Of a DNA stretch of 64,000 nucleotides, positions 12,506 to 25,121 are shown one piece after another. The notes under the pieces were generated by a model. It had not been told where the DNA came from, made no database searches, and saw only the letters and a program-made list of their open reading frames with translations. Location of the stretch: contig CM065299.1 of assembly GCA_032871835.1 (NCBI GenBank), positions 95,928,652-95,992,651 of the forward strand, written 5' to 3'. This DNA is from Dipteronia dyeriana (taxonomy: Eukaryota > Streptophyta > Magnoliopsida > Sapindales > Sapindaceae). The translations under genes and the position numbers were made by a program. How positions within the stretch are numbered: position 1 is the first letter of the stretch; each line of letters starts with the position of its first letter.

Positions 12506-13330
12506 CTACAAACCACATAAATAAAAAGGCATCACTGTCTATAAAAAAAAATCAATACAGGATTGTCACAGTTAAATAGATCTTTATTACACACATCAAT
12601 GGTATCGCCAATCAATTCATATCAGTCACTTCAATTACTACCTGCATCTCTGACATCTACATGGATATTTGATCGCAAAGCTTACGGGCAGCTAATACAG
12701 CATGTACACTAATCAAACATGGCAAGGCCCAACATAACAAAGACCGACAAAACCCAAGTATCTCAACAACAAAAATCCGAATTCTAATCGTCTAAGATAT
12801 CTCCCAATCCATAAACAAAATCAGTAAAATCTTTGGAATTAATATATCAAAAAAAATCATATATAGATCCACTACACTGCTAAATGAGAACCTGCTTATA
12901 ATTTTATCTAATTTTGTTCGAAACACCAAATTAATCAATCTTAGAATTCTCTATATAACAAATAAATATAGGATCCATACGATCACATAATTAAAAACCA
13001 TAACCCACAATTTTTCATACCAAAAGTTACAACAAAAAAGAAAAGAAGAAAACACAACAAATCGAGAAACGAAAACTATGCAACTATAAAGAAAACGTCA
13101 ATATGCCACTCAATTTATCAAAGAGGTAAACAAAATTTGCTCTCCTTATGATAAGATATATGTAACTATATATGATTGGAATTATAGACGTAATTTTCAT
13201 TGGATAGAGTAAGGATTTGAATTTTGAACTAGGTTATTATCTCATTAGAAAAGAAGCAATATAATTTTATAATTTCGCATCAAAACTAAAGAAAACACAA
13301 CAATCGAGAGTGATTAGAATTACCTGATCC
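12506..13330. other. AT-rich intergenic stretch
   Basis: No supported gene, RNA gene or clear terminal repeats. Only short random reading frames and A/T runs are seen. Confidence 0.6.
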
Positions 13331-13434
13331 AAGGATTAGGGTTTGTGATTTGAAGAAGTCTAGTCAGACCAAAAAGAAGATAGTGATTTGAAGAAGTCTA
13401 GCAAGACCAAAAAGAAGATAACGACGGTGACGTA

Positions 13435-13580
13435 AGGGAGAGATAGAGAGACATCGACAACTACGAGGATTGGCAGTGACAGTGAGACAACGACTGCGAC
13501 AAGGATCGGCAGCGACAATGAGACAACGACGGCGACGAGGAGCTACAACGACAGTGACATAACGCCAGCGATAACGATCT
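13435..13580. repeat. About 36-bp GC-rich minisatellite
   Basis: About three to four degenerate units around the words AGGATYGGCAGCGACA, GTGAGACAACGAC and GGCGACGA. The tract gives a low-complexity arginine-rich frame on the minus strand (13627-13364) that I do not regard as a gene. It resembles in kind the minisatellite at 17.15-17.35 kb, which lies inside a long-TIR element. Confidence 0.6.
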
Positions 13581-13639
13581 CGTCTCTTTCTTTCTCTCTC
13601 TTTCTTCTTTTTTACTTGATGTAACAAACCCTAACACAA

Positions 13640-14050
13640 CTGAAAGTTTTTTTTTACATGCTAGAAGTAAATCTACTTTTCACCGCCCACTTCATTTTTC
13701 TTTTTCTAATTTCAAATATAGGGGTATTTTTGTTAAAAAGTGGTCAAAATTGATAAAAACAAAATAAAAATATTAGTGGCTAAAAATAATAAACCGATAA
13801 ACTTTTTGGCTACATATGAATTCACCCCTATTTTTAAGTAATTTGATAGAAAAAATAGAAAAATAAAAAAATGGATAAAAATATAAGAACCTGAAAATTA
13901 AAGAAATTATAAAAAATTAAATAGATGCAAACTTGTAAATTTTTCAAACTTCAAAGGGGCAGTGGCCCCACTCATCCTATGTTGTATACGTTATGACCCT
14001 AAATCAAATGAACTATTAATATTTTTTTCTCTTTCTCCTAAATAATAATT
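13640..14050. other. AT-rich spacer, possible element edge
   Basis: It contains the sequence AGTGGCTAAAAATAATAAACC near 13775 and a small GGGGCAGTGGCCCC palindrome near 13957. It looks like transposon debris. No second terminus was found. Confidence 0.4.
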
Positions 14051-14084
14051 ATGGTGGCGTTTGGTTACCATAGTAGAATGAGAA

Positions 14085-14155
14085 TAAGAATGAGAATAAG
14101 AATGAGAATAAGAATGAGAATCAGAATGAGAATCAGAATCAGAATCAGAATGAAA
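14085..14155. repeat. AGAATGAGAATAAG-type simple repeat
   Basis: Repeats of 6 to 12 bp (AGAATGAGAATAAG, AGAATGAGAATC, AGAATC) just inside the left end of the outer TIR element. The right end carries matching GGAATGGAAT-type words near 16380-16450. Confidence 0.85.
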
Positions 14156-14603
14156 AATAATGGAAAACTGATTTCTTTGTTTGGTTGGGACTTTAGAATC
14201 AATATCTGAATCAGTAATATTTTGTTTGGTTAACAACTGAATGAAATGGAATGAACTGTATTTTGACCAAAATACACCTAATTATAAAACATTTATAACA
14301 ACATTATATATTATATATATATAACATATAACATATTATATTATATTATATATATATATTACAATATATATTATATGTTTCTATATTATATATTATTATT
14401 ATTATATACATAATAATATATATTGTAAATATTATTAAATATATAAATATTACATATATTTTTATATAATATAATATAATAATATATATAATTAGAAAAT
14501 GTAATGTTAATTTTGAATAATAATAATAAAATAAAAAAGTATATAATAAAATATTATTTTATATATTTTAATATATATTTATTTATAATATAATATATAT
14601 TAG

Positions 14604-16010
14604 AGGAAATACACATTTTTAGTCAAAAAAAATAAAGAGGTTTATTGTTTTTACCCAATATTAGTATTTTTATTGTTTTTACCCAATAATTGACTGTGAA
14701 TATCCAAATACCCCTCATTATTTTCTTTACCTCTTCTCTCTCCTTTGGTCTGAACTCAAAATCATTTTTTTCATTCTCTCTCCTCATTTTCTCTCTCTCT
14801 CTCTCATGCTTTTATTTTCTCTCCACCACAATTTTTTTTGCAACAAATCTCCTCTCTCACGCCTCTCTCCTTTTTAATCCAAGCATTTTTTTTTTGTTTC
14901 TCTTCTCTCTCCTTTGGCTTACAGATCTGGGTTGTGAAGACCCAATTCGGATTTGAGAGTTAGTTGTTCATTTTAAGGGTGGTTTATGGTTGTTGTTGTG
15001 TGTTCAGTTTGTGTATTGTTTGTTTTAAAAAAAATCAGATTTCGTTTTGTTTTTTTTTTTCAGGTTTTAAAAAATTTCAGATATTTTTTTATTTTGAAAA
15101 AATTCCAGACTTTAAAATTTTTCAAGATTATGTTTGTTAATTTTTTGTCTAGCTTTGACTTTATTTAGAGAAAATTTATATGTTTTTTTTTATTTTGAAA
15201 ATTTTCCAGATTATGTTTGTTAATTTTTTTTCAGATTTGATTTTGTTAAATAAAAAATCCAGGTTTTTTTATTTTGAATTTTTTCCCATATTATGCTTGT
15301 TTATTATTTTTCCAGTTTAAATCTTATTTTAAAAAAAAAATCCCAGATTTTGTTCCATTGAAACAGAAAATCCTTGCTAAAAAAATAACATTTACTAGAT
15401 ATCCATTGTTTCAAAGGTTTTTTTTTTTGTATGAGGAAATCTGGAAAATTCCCAAATCTATTCAAATCCGTATTTTTTTTTTAGATTTCTTTTAACACAT
15501 CAGACCGCCAATTAAACACACCATACCACCAATTAAACACGTCAAGCCAACTCAATTAAACACACCAGGATAGACCAATTAAGCACACCAAACGTAAATC
15601 AATTAAACACACCACGACAACCTAATTAAATACACCAGGACATTTCAATTAAACACACACGAGCAACTCAATTAAACACACCAGTACATACTAATTAAAC
15701 ACACCAGAGCAAATCAATTAAATACACCATGGAAAATAAATAAAATACACCAGGCAACACCAAATTAAACACAATTAAACACATCCGAAAAGAAAAAGAA
15801 GAACACTCGAGGTCTGGAAAAAAGAAGAAAACAAAGGGAAAAAAAGTTTTTTTTTTTGGGAAGAAGAAAAAAAAATTGAGATTTTTTTTTAATATAAAGA
15901 ATGGCAATTTTGTCTAAATAGTGAATATTTCGGTAGAAACAATAAAAATGATAATCTTTGGTAAAAACAATAAACCCACTAATTTTATGGTTAGTTTTAA
16001 AGTTCTCCCG
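14604..16010. mobile_element. Nested long-TIR element, Mutator-like
   Basis: The terminal about 100 bp are inverted copies. The left arm contains GGTTTATTGTTTTTACCCAA and TTTTTATTGTTTTTACCC. The complement of the right arm (15900-16010) contains the same two words with a few changes. The AT-rich flanks ATATATTAG and ATATATTAT match at 8 of 9 bases, compatible with a Mutator-type duplication but weak in this composition. Inside are C/T-rich leader-like DNA, T-rich repeats and the minisatellite at 15496-15785. No transposase is visible. Confidence 0.6.
15496..15785. repeat. About 26-28-bp minisatellite (AATTAAACACACCA)
   Basis: About ten units of the form CAATTAAACACACCAG followed by 8-12 variable bases. 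Core spacing is quasi-regular, but the intervening sequences are short and related. Confidence 0.85.
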
Positions 16011-16272
16011 ATATATTATATATTAGAAATATTGATATTATTAATATTAATATTATTATATTACATAATATAAATAATTAGAAAATATAATATATTTTTT
16101 AGATAATAATAATAAAATATAAAAGTATAAATTATAATAATAATATAATATATTTATATATATACTATATGTAATAATTTAAGATATGCCGCAAGCATAT
16201 ATATATATATATGTATGTATGTATGATATTTATAATACATATAATAATATACATTATGATAATATAATATAA

Positions 16273-16303
<31 letters not shown>

Positions 16304-16936
16304 TTGGAAATGAGAGTATTTTTGGAATAGAGTTGAAGCATAGAGGGTTATTTTTTAAAGAGAAAATGTGTTAATGGAATGGAATGGACATTCCATTGAT
16401 TTTTGGATGGAATGCCCATTCCACCAAAATGGTGGAATACCAATTCCATTGTAATTTAACAAACCAAACAAATGAAATGAATTTCTTTCCGTTCTATTCC
16501 ACCCAACCAGACACCACATATGATGTTAGAAAACTTAAATGTTATCTTCATAGAGCCTTATTGTGGGCTAGGCTATGCAGCCTAGTCTGATTTTTTTCTT
16601 TAAAAGAAAATTAACATATTATTACTAATTTACCCTTATTTAAAACTATTACAATATACTTTTATGATTTATTATTATCATAATTTTGCCTTTTTAAATA
16701 AGTAATGATATTTTATTCAAATTTATCGTACAAATTTAAAACCCAAATGATATAACAAATAACATACTAGTGTCCATTAATTCCAATCATCTAATTCTAA
16801 TGTAAAAGAAATCAAGGATGTCATATTATTTATACACTAAATTTAGACCGAATGGTATTATTGGTTTTAAATAACATTTTCTTCTTTTATAAATTTTATT
16901 CTGTTAAAAAAAAAACTAGCCATTGAAAATATTATA

Positions 16937-18285
16937 ATTTTGTTTGTAATCATATACGAAATTTTAATTGTTAATAATCATATTTATGTGAAATTACCTT
17001 ATTACCCTTATTTATATGTATGTATGTATATATAAACCTAAAAGCCAAAAACAAAGTCAAATGGAGAACAATTAGGGATTCAGATTTGGACAACGAAGAG
17101 AGAGGTGTGGCTGTGGAGAACAATTGTTTCAGTAAAGAAGTTTTTTTTTGCCAAAAACAACAGAGAAGGGAGAGGAGTGGTCGTGCCCGTCACCGTTGCC
17201 AGTGCTACCGGAAAAGAAGAGGAGTGGTGTTGTCGGAGTCGCCAGTGCTACCGGAAGAGAACAGGAGTGGCGTTGTCGGCATCGCCAGTGCAAGCGGAAG
17301 AGAAGAGGAGTGGTCGTGGTCATCGCCAGAGCAACCGTGCTCTTGCCCTTCGCCTTCGCATCCCGTTGCAAAACGTGAAATATTTTGTAAAGAAATTGTA
17401 TTGTGGTGGTGGTGTCAGATATTTTGAATTGGATTTAACAAAACTTGAAATCATGCTATAAATCTATATCGTCAAGTTTGAAATCATGTTTGAATTCATC
17501 GCCATTGAACTTGAAATCATGGTTTGATTCTCTAGTATCAAACTAAAATAACATTTTGTGTGTACCAACAATGGAGATACAACTTGTAATCCTTTCAAAC
17601 AACCTTCCAGTAGAACCAAAGTTTTCAACTTGTAAGATTTCAAGTTTTTCAAAACATTTCTAGATTTTATTAACATTTCACGTTTTCTAGGGTATGAAAC
17701 TTGAAATCATATTTTAAATCTCTGTAAACATCTCAAGATTTCAAGTTTTATCAACATTTCAAATTTTTATATCAGATTTCAAGTTTTATTTTGAGTTTTT
17801 ATAAGATAATTCAAGTTTGCGAATAAATGAAATTTGAAATTTCTGAAAAAAACGTGAAAGTTTAATTCATTTGATTTTTCACAAAAACACAAAAAAGTGA
17901 TGCAATAATGTTACAATCATGTTAAACTAACTGTTTCAAAGTCAATTAATTCACAAATAGAAAAAATTTACACTCCTTACACCGATTTAGAGCAAATCGG
18001 AAAACCTTTTCCTCAAGAACTTCTTCAAATCTTTAAATCTTCACCTTGACATGCTGGAATAACAATGGTGCGATTGAGTTCGATTTACAGGATACAATAG
18101 TGTTGTAGGAGTGTCAAGAACGCACAGTATGAAGAGAAAAAGATCGTAGAACATAAAAAAATAGACAACAAATTAAAAACATTGTTTTAGAGGTATTTTG
18201 GTATTTTAAAGATATATATTGAATTTAAAAAAAAAATAGTTATTAACGATTAGATTTTCATACGTGGTTACAAATAAATTTTTTA
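16937..18285. mobile_element. Long-TIR element with GC-rich core
   Basis: The left terminus 16937-16990 (GTAATCATATACGAAATTTTAATTGTTAATAA) is matched by the complement of 18232-18285 (GTAACCACGTATGAAAATCTAATCGTTAATAA). The core holds a GC-rich minisatellite (about 17150-17350) and a long tract of AACTTGAAATCATG-like words (about 17440-17830). The element at 46202-47092 has related termini and the same two core ingredients in the opposite order. Together they look like one Mutator-like non-autonomous family. Target duplications were not resolved. Confidence 0.6.
17165..17345. repeat. About 43-45-bp GC-rich minisatellite
   Basis: About four units built on GCCAGTGCTACCGGAAAAGA, AGGAGTGG and GTTGTCGG. 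Several frames are open because the period is close to a multiple of three. The predicted proteins are low-complexity, so I do not call a gene. Confidence 0.8.
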
Positions 18286-18299
18286 TATTAGATACGTCC

Positions 18300-18676
18300 A
18301 TTTTTAAACATTTCCAAAAAATATTTAATAAATAAAAGGTTTAGAACAGTTTTCATCGGCTTTCGAAAAAAACGTAGGTGGGGCCAATTCTTAAGTGGGT
18401 GGTGCGTGGGAGGTGGGAGAGAAAACAAATCATCAGCTGAATGCTAACAAATCTTATTAGAAATCAATCGGGTATGAATATGAATAAGATCCGAACCGCT
18501 TGCACTTTTGCCCGATCGTCCTAAAAGTGAACCGTGGACTGTTAAACAAAAATACAAAATCCAAATATCCAACACAAAACCTTTGTAATTTGGACGAGCT
18601 CAACCAAAGAAGAAGATTGGATTCAATTTGCGAGAGTAGAAGTATACAATACAACAATCGAATCAATCAACAGATA
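18300..18676 (+). promoter_or_regulatory. ATG6 upstream region and 5'UTR
   Basis: The interval between the long-TIR element end (about 18285) and the ATG6 start. It includes a short GC-richer block near 18370-18420 (GTGGGGCCAATTC, GGGTGGTGCGTGGGAGG). The reading frame stays open upstream of the ATG to about 18500 but has no in-frame ATG, so it is treated as 5'UTR. No clear TATA box was found. Confidence 0.4.
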
Positions 18677-21600
18677 ATGAAGATGGAAGACTTACCGGAT
18701 AAGGGTCGGACCTTCTCGGTGGATCCGAATCTTCCGCGATGGGTGTGCCAGAACTGTCGCCACAACCTTTGCATCGTCGGCACCGATTCTTACGCCGACA
18801 AGTACTTAAACGATTCCACCCGCTCCAGTGAGGGTTCCTTTTCTCTATTTATGTTATTAATTTAATTCAGATATTTTTGGAGCCGTCAATTAGTCACTAT
18901 TTTGTTTTTCCTGGACATATTAGGTGCTTTTGTTTTCTATCAATTGATGAATTCTAACTTGTTTCCAGCTGAATTGTATATTAGATTAACAATTATGTAT
19001 TTAATCTTCTCGTTGTGTTTTTGGAATTTAGCCTATAAATGCAAATTAAATTCTATCTGTAGTCAGATTGGCAATTAGGGTTTTAATACCCAAATTTAGA
19101 ATGATGCGCTCTTGTGGAGATTGTTATGACCCTATTTATTGTTAAAATCCTGTAGCAAGTTTAGCTTGATTTTCCATACTGATATAGTTATATGATGTTA
19201 AATTTGTGTTCCCTGTCTTCATTTATTGCAATCACCACATTTAAGCTATTTGCAATGCTACATCGTAGTTAAAACATTAATCAATTACTAACCTATGTGC
19301 GGTGATCGTTCATTAGTAACGTGGTTGTATATCTTAGCATATTGCAACAATATCTTAGGAAATAGTTCATGAGGTGGTATTCATTCTTATTATCATGGTT
19401 TTGCATGAACACAAACAGCAATGCAGGGATCTTCAATTCATGTGGCCAACAGTGTTCTAGGTTCAACACGCATGGACAATTCTTTTGTTGTGTTATCAAA
19501 ACAAAGACCCCAGTTACAAGGAGTACCTCCCCGTCCTCATGGCACAGCTGTCCAGCCTGGTGTTGGGCAGTCCGGAAAGGCAATGGATGAATCCTTTGTG
19601 GTTGTGTATAAATCTGAGTCTGCATCAGATGGAGGAGGGGCCCAATTACCATCACCGGAAGGTGGAACAAATGGTCCTCTGCAGCCAAACAACTCCGGGT
19701 TCCACTCCACTATAACTGTTCTTAAACGTGCATTCGAGTTTGCAACAACTCAAACACAGGTATCAATAATGAGAAGGTCTTTTGATTGGTTTTTTTGCAT
19801 TGTTTTAAGGTTCAGTATTCTTAGTGGTAATATTAAAGATAGTTTTGAGCAATTTACAATAAACTCTCTATGTCTCTCTGCATTTCCAGGTTGAGCAACC
19901 TTTATGTCTTGAGTGCATGAGGGTGTTATCTGATAAACTTGATAAGGAGGTTGAAGATGTAACTAGGGACATTGGAGCATATGAAGCCTGCCTTCAGCGT
20001 TTAGAGGGAGACTCTCGAGATGTCCTTAGTGAGGCTGATTTTCTTAAGGAGAAACTAAAGGTACTGAGTTTGAAACTCTTGTCAATGCATAATTTATTTT
20101 TTGAATTCTGCTTTTGTAAATATTTCTAAAAGAATTATCTGGTTAGATACCTGGGAGGAGGGTTTTCCATCAAATGTGGGGAACCCATGGGAAATACAGG
20201 ATTGGCAATTATTTCCTTTGATAAGAATCTGTGATTTTACATACATTCAATTCTACATTGTATAATTGAATAAATTTCAAATTTGTGCTTCCGGAAGATA
20301 TATACATGAAAAATTTCATGGTTTTTAAATGTATCGATATAAGTCGTTAAAAGACAAACCATAACATTATCGTTTCGCAATTTGTAACAATGAAGTCTTA
20401 AAAATTTTCTTGTGGACTGTCCGCAGTAGAGAATCTTCATAATAAACACACACATATATCAGAATATGTGGTTTAATATCTGCAAAAAGAATCTGAAACG
20501 TTTTCCATCTGATGTGAATTCCTTACATTGTCATTTCTTGATGTTATTTTAGATCGAGGAAGAAGAAAGAAAACTCGAAGCAGCAATTGAAGAAACAGAG
20601 AAGCAGAATGCAGAAGTACATACTGAACTGAAGGAGCTAGAATTAAAGTCTAAACGTTTTAAGGAATTGGAGGAGCGGTATGTTTTTTTGAAAGATACAC
20701 ACTTTATTACTCTGATCTTAATTTGAGTTCATTTCTTTTCTCATTTATTACATACTTTATATGTATTGATCTTTGTTACTGTTCGATGTTGGCAGGTATT
20801 GGCAGGAGTTCAATAATTTTCAATTTCAGTTAATTGCTCATCAGGTGCATTGCCGATGTCTTTTTCCTGTCAATTTTTTTTTCCTCCAGTAGCTGTTGTC
20901 CAGTGAAATTTCTAAAATGGCTTCAGAAGTTTATTAGGCATTGAAACTTTTCCGTTTCACTGTTTCTTTTCCTATTGGGCCTTCAAAATTTCCTTTTAAC
21001 TGATTAAATTTCGGGGATGATTACGATAGATTATGGTGCTAGTTATCAAGTGACATTAATGTGACCATTAAAGGCATTGTAGATTGATATAGTTAAATTA
21101 GTTAACTATCTTATATTGGTCATTGGCTATGCTGATTTTCTTTGGTTGGTCAATACACATGTTTGTTATCATCTTAACAAGTTTTGAGAATTTTTTGCAA
21201 GAAAGCCATCACTCACCTACCCTTCACTTGCTTAAGTTTTTCTTTTACTTTCTTCTTATGTCAATAAAAGATTTTGGAATAACAGGAAGAAAGAGATGCA
21301 ATTTCGGCTAAGATTGAAGTTTCACAAGCTCATTTAGAGTTGTTGAAGCGGACTAATGTATTGAATGATGCTTTTCCACTCTTTCATGATGGGGATTTTG
21401 GAACAATTAACAATTTCCGGCTTGGACGACTTCCTAAAATTCCGGTATTATTTTATTTATTTATTTACTTTTATCTTTTAAGAATCTTTTATCTTGCTAT
21501 TAATGCTATCCTTTTGTTGCCACTTGCCATATGACAATTAAAAACATGTTGGGTTCATAATTTGGTTCACCAATGAGATTTATGGGCTGAAAGTTGAAAC

Positions 21601-23411
21601 CAATGCTTCAATTCAATTCTCTTCTCTTATAATTTATTTAAATGGATAGGAATAAAGCTTAAATTATGTTGTTTACTGTTTTGTGGTAACAGGTTGAGTG
21701 GGATGAGATTAATGCTGCCTGGGGCCAAGCTTGTCTTCTCCTCCATACAATGTGCCATTATTTTCGGCCGAAGTTTCAGTATCCTTTCAAACAACACATC
21801 TATTAATTTTTGTCATCTCTAGATATTGTGAGACTAATTCATTTTGACTGCTCGTATTGCTTTTCTTTTTAACTGATGATGTCAAGTACACAGCTTAAGC
21901 AGTTAGGTAAATCCTCATCTAAGTGAATAATCGTTTACAGCAATCTTAATGCTTGAGATATTGAAGTGTGGTGGAAATGCTTTATGTATTAGTGAGTTTT
22001 AGGTATTTCTGATACCGAGTATGCCTATTCCCTAATCTCAAGGCTATGTTTTGAATGGTTGTTTGTAATTAAAGGCCAAGTGTACAGGCTTAGTTTATTA
22101 ACAGTGATGACTTTCAGGCTATACTCTTTTATGCATCGATTTTCTGTTATTGTTGTACAACCTGTCATGCCAAAATTTCTCAAAATTTTTTGCAATTATG
22201 AAATAAATTACAGCAAGATATTCTAGTTTATGAATGTGTAGGTTCCATTTGTGATTTAAAATAGATATTAGTCCCATGTAAAGGACCATTTAACACTGAT
22301 GTTTTCAGAGCTTGTCGCAACCAACGTAAAACATAGTTTGCTACCTGTCTCTACAACTTTGTGAGCACTTTCAGAAACACATCAATATTGGAATTTTTGT
22401 TCCTGCTCCTATAAGCTTTCATTGTGAGGAAGGCATCTAGTCATTTTGAATCTCCGAAGAGGATGGTCCAGCAAACTCTAAGCCATATTGTTCTGCCAAA
22501 CTTCTCCACAAAAGAAGGTTATGTGATTAATTCCTTAATTAGTAACTACAGATATAGAATAAAAATACTTCCTATGGGGAGCTACCCACGAATAATGGAC
22601 AGCAACAACAATACTTATGAACTGTAAGTACTAATACTCCATTGACATTGATTTGTATTCCTCTTGGTTAATTTTCGTGTTAAATTAGGGACAGTTGAAT
22701 GTGGTGCCTGTGTTCATGCAAACATAGTGCATAAAGTGAGGTTATACTTGATTGGTCCTCAGAGTTTATGAGGCTTGGTTAGAGATTGTCACCTCTAACT
22801 GTATAGTAGTGATTCTGATAGATTCCTTTAATGTAGATCCTGCATCACAGTTTATTTGTTAGTTTTCTGACCATTCTTATCCATTTGATGTTTTGACTAA
22901 TGTGTGATATCTCAGGTTTGGTCCGGTGAACTTGTTCTGGAGCACCCGATATGACAAAGCAATGACATTGTTCCTGACTTGTCTTAAGGACTTTGCTGAG
23001 TTTGCAAATTCTAAAGATCAAGAAAACAACATTCCACCAGAGAAACGTTTCAAGTTACCCTATAAGTTTGTTTTTTTTTTTGTGTATAAATTATTGCTCA
23101 TAAGTATAAATTGGATGTTTTTGTCTTCATTCCCTCTGCCTCCAGTAATCATGGGCAAATCTTGCAGGATCGAAAATGACAAGGTTGAAAACTACTCCAT
23201 CACGCAGAGCTTCAATAAGCAAGAAAATTGGACCAAGGCTCTCAAATACACCCTCTGCAATCTGAAGTGGGCTCTCTATTGGTTTGTTGGGAATACAAAC
23301 TTCCAGGCTCTTTCTGCAGTTACACCTGCTGAAGTTCCAGCTGTAGGCTCTGTGTATCCAAAGCGCGGTGCTGACTCGAAATCTGTGGCTCGAAACTCAT
23401 CAAAGCCATAA
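18677..23411 (+). CDS. ATG6: Beclin-1 / autophagy protein 6
   Basis: Core subunit of the class III PI3-kinase (VPS34) complexes that make PI3P for autophagosome formation and vacuolar sorting. Coding exons: 18677-18827, 19419-19759, 19890-20060, 20553-20677, 20796-20844, 21286-21444, 21693-21778, 22552-22623, 22916-23065, 23168-23411. All introns are GT-AG and the phases close to 515 aa, close to the usual plant length. The N-terminus has CxxC at residues 24/27 (WVCQNCRHN) and a second pair at 170/173 (PLCLECM), a conserved Beclin feature. [12 protein letters not shown] is conserved. Residues about 175-290 are a charged coiled coil. The C-terminal evolutionarily conserved domain includes [51 protein letters not shown] and [19 protein letters not shown] at 18677 is chosen over the in-frame ATG at 18683 because it gives the usual MxxEDxPDK start. 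Confidence 0.97.
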
Positions 23412-24323
23412 TACTGAAAATGCAATCATAGCGAGTTAGTATGTAAATAGAAATAGATACTTGTTCAGTCAGTGTGTAGTTCATAGCGTAATTTGTCATT
23501 CTCTATTATAGTCCCCATTCGGGATAAAAAAAAAATGTGGAATAGATAGGAACCAGTAAAATGGCTCGCGTTTTATTGCGGGAGCGTTTTATACCGTTTT
23601 ATATAATATTTTCAATATTAATAAATTTTATTGAAAATTTAAAATTTTATTTATCTAAATTATGAAACAAAAAAAAATTAAAAATTAAAATATATTTTAA
23701 TCAAATATAAAATGATAATCAAGTGAAATAATAATTCTATACGAAATAAAAATATTAGTTATATTATTATATATATACATAAAAATAGAAAAACAATATA
23801 TGTTTAGTGTATTGAATATTAATATGAGAAACAAAAGTCTATGTATTAAATATTAATGTGAAATAAAAGTATCACGTATTTGTACATATTTTATCTATTA
23901 AAATGAATTTATTTAATTAAATGAGTAACAGTAACAAACATTAAATATAATTAATAATAAACTTATTACATTTCTTAAAAGCTAAGCAAATATAAAAGCC
24001 GAAAGAAAATAAGTTGAATCTTATTTTTAGTTGAATCTTATTTTTTATTTTTGGTTGTATAAATTTATAGTTAAGTCAAATTGGATCTTGAGACCTGAGA
24101 TTTATTTTATAACAATTTTTTTTACAATATTTGTGATTTGAAATTCAGTTGCACTATATAGAAAGTTTTGTTCATCGATCGAATTTAAAAAGCAAGTATA
24201 ACAATTTTTTGACTCTTGTTTATTGAAGTTTGAATTATTGGTATTGTGGTAATAGTTGAGTGTCATTTTATTTTGTTTTTTTTTTTAAGAAAAAGATGGA
24301 GAGAGAGAGAGAGAGATTGAGAG

Positions 24324-25121
24324 TAGGAATGGCAACGGGTCTGGTTCGGATGGGTTTGGAAAAAACCAAAACCAAAACCAAAACCAAACCCAAACCCAAA
24401 CACAAACCCACGAAAGAAAATGACATCCAAACTCATCCACGAACCCATGAAATCTAGTGGGTTCGGGTTTCACCCACAGATTTTAGCAACATCCAGACCC
24501 GCCTACAAACCCGAACTCCTAAGGATTTGTTGTTCTAAAGCGACTCACTCCTGTGTACGTAACTTGGTCCGAGTCAAACCCGGTTGTCGATAACCATCCA
24601 CGTTAGTTTTCTTATTATAGACAATGAAAAAAAAAAGTAAGAGCAAAAAAAAGCTTAAAAATGTTTGAAAAGAAGAATATATAAAGAAGAAGAGTTAAAA
24701 ATTTGAAGAGAAAAGGAAAAATATAAAATAAGTTGAATAGAAAATAAATGGAGAAGATGAGATTAAATTAGTAAGAGAGTGTGGGGGTTGAAGATCGAGA
24801 AGAAAAGAAATTGAAAACAAAAAATAAAAAGAAAAAGGAAAATAATAATAAAATATATTTTAAAATCTGAAAAGATAAATAATAGAGACAACTGTATATG
24901 ATGTAAGATAAAAACGAAATAAAACAATAATTATTTGTTAAATAATTATTATCTCAAACGGGTTCACGGGTTTGGTTTTTTTTCCACACCCGAACCAGAA
25001 CCTGTGACGGGTTGAGATTTCAATTCCAATTCCAAACCCGTCAACAGATTTTATTTTCACATACCAAACCCTACCAAACCCTCTCTAAACGGGTTGGGTT
25101 CGGGTTTAATTGTCATCTCTA
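24324..25121. mobile_element. hAT miniature element, duplication copy 1
   Basis: Ends TAGGAATGGCAAC and (complement) TAGAGATGACAAT. Flanks ATTGAGAG (24316-24323) and ATTTAAAG (25122-25129) are an 8-bp duplication with two mismatches. The terminal regions are packed with AACCC/GGGTT words (CAAACCCAAACCC, CGGGTTGGGTTCGGG). No coding capacity. Confidence 0.75.

Larger units (their letters stand above)
14053..16517. mobile_element. Outer TIR element (GGTGGCGTTTGGTT type)
   Basis: The left end GGTGGCGTTTGGTTACC (14053) and the complement of the right end, GGTGTCTGGTTGGG (near 16517), form short imperfect inverted repeats. Each is followed by simple AGAATGAGAATMAG or GGAATGGAAT runs. This layout is common in plant miniature DNA transposons. 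The interior is AT-rich and hosts a second element at 14604-16010. The target duplication is not clear, so the superfamily is left open. Confidence 0.5.

Noticed and set aside
13364..13627. Arg-rich 87-codon minus-strand ORF
   Set aside because: Encoded by an about 36-bp repeat array. Low complexity and no domain.
15496..15785. CRISPR-like regular repeats
   Set aside because: Units are short (about 14-bp cores), the 'spacers' are related and variable in length, there are no cas genes, and the context is plant nuclear DNA. It is a minisatellite.
17020..17461. Overlapping frames of 70-135 codons
   Set aside because: They arise from a minisatellite whose period is near a multiple of three. Four frames are open on the two strands.
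22424..22627. Separate small gene
   Set aside because: It overlaps ATG6 exon 8 (22552-22623) and is intron read-through.
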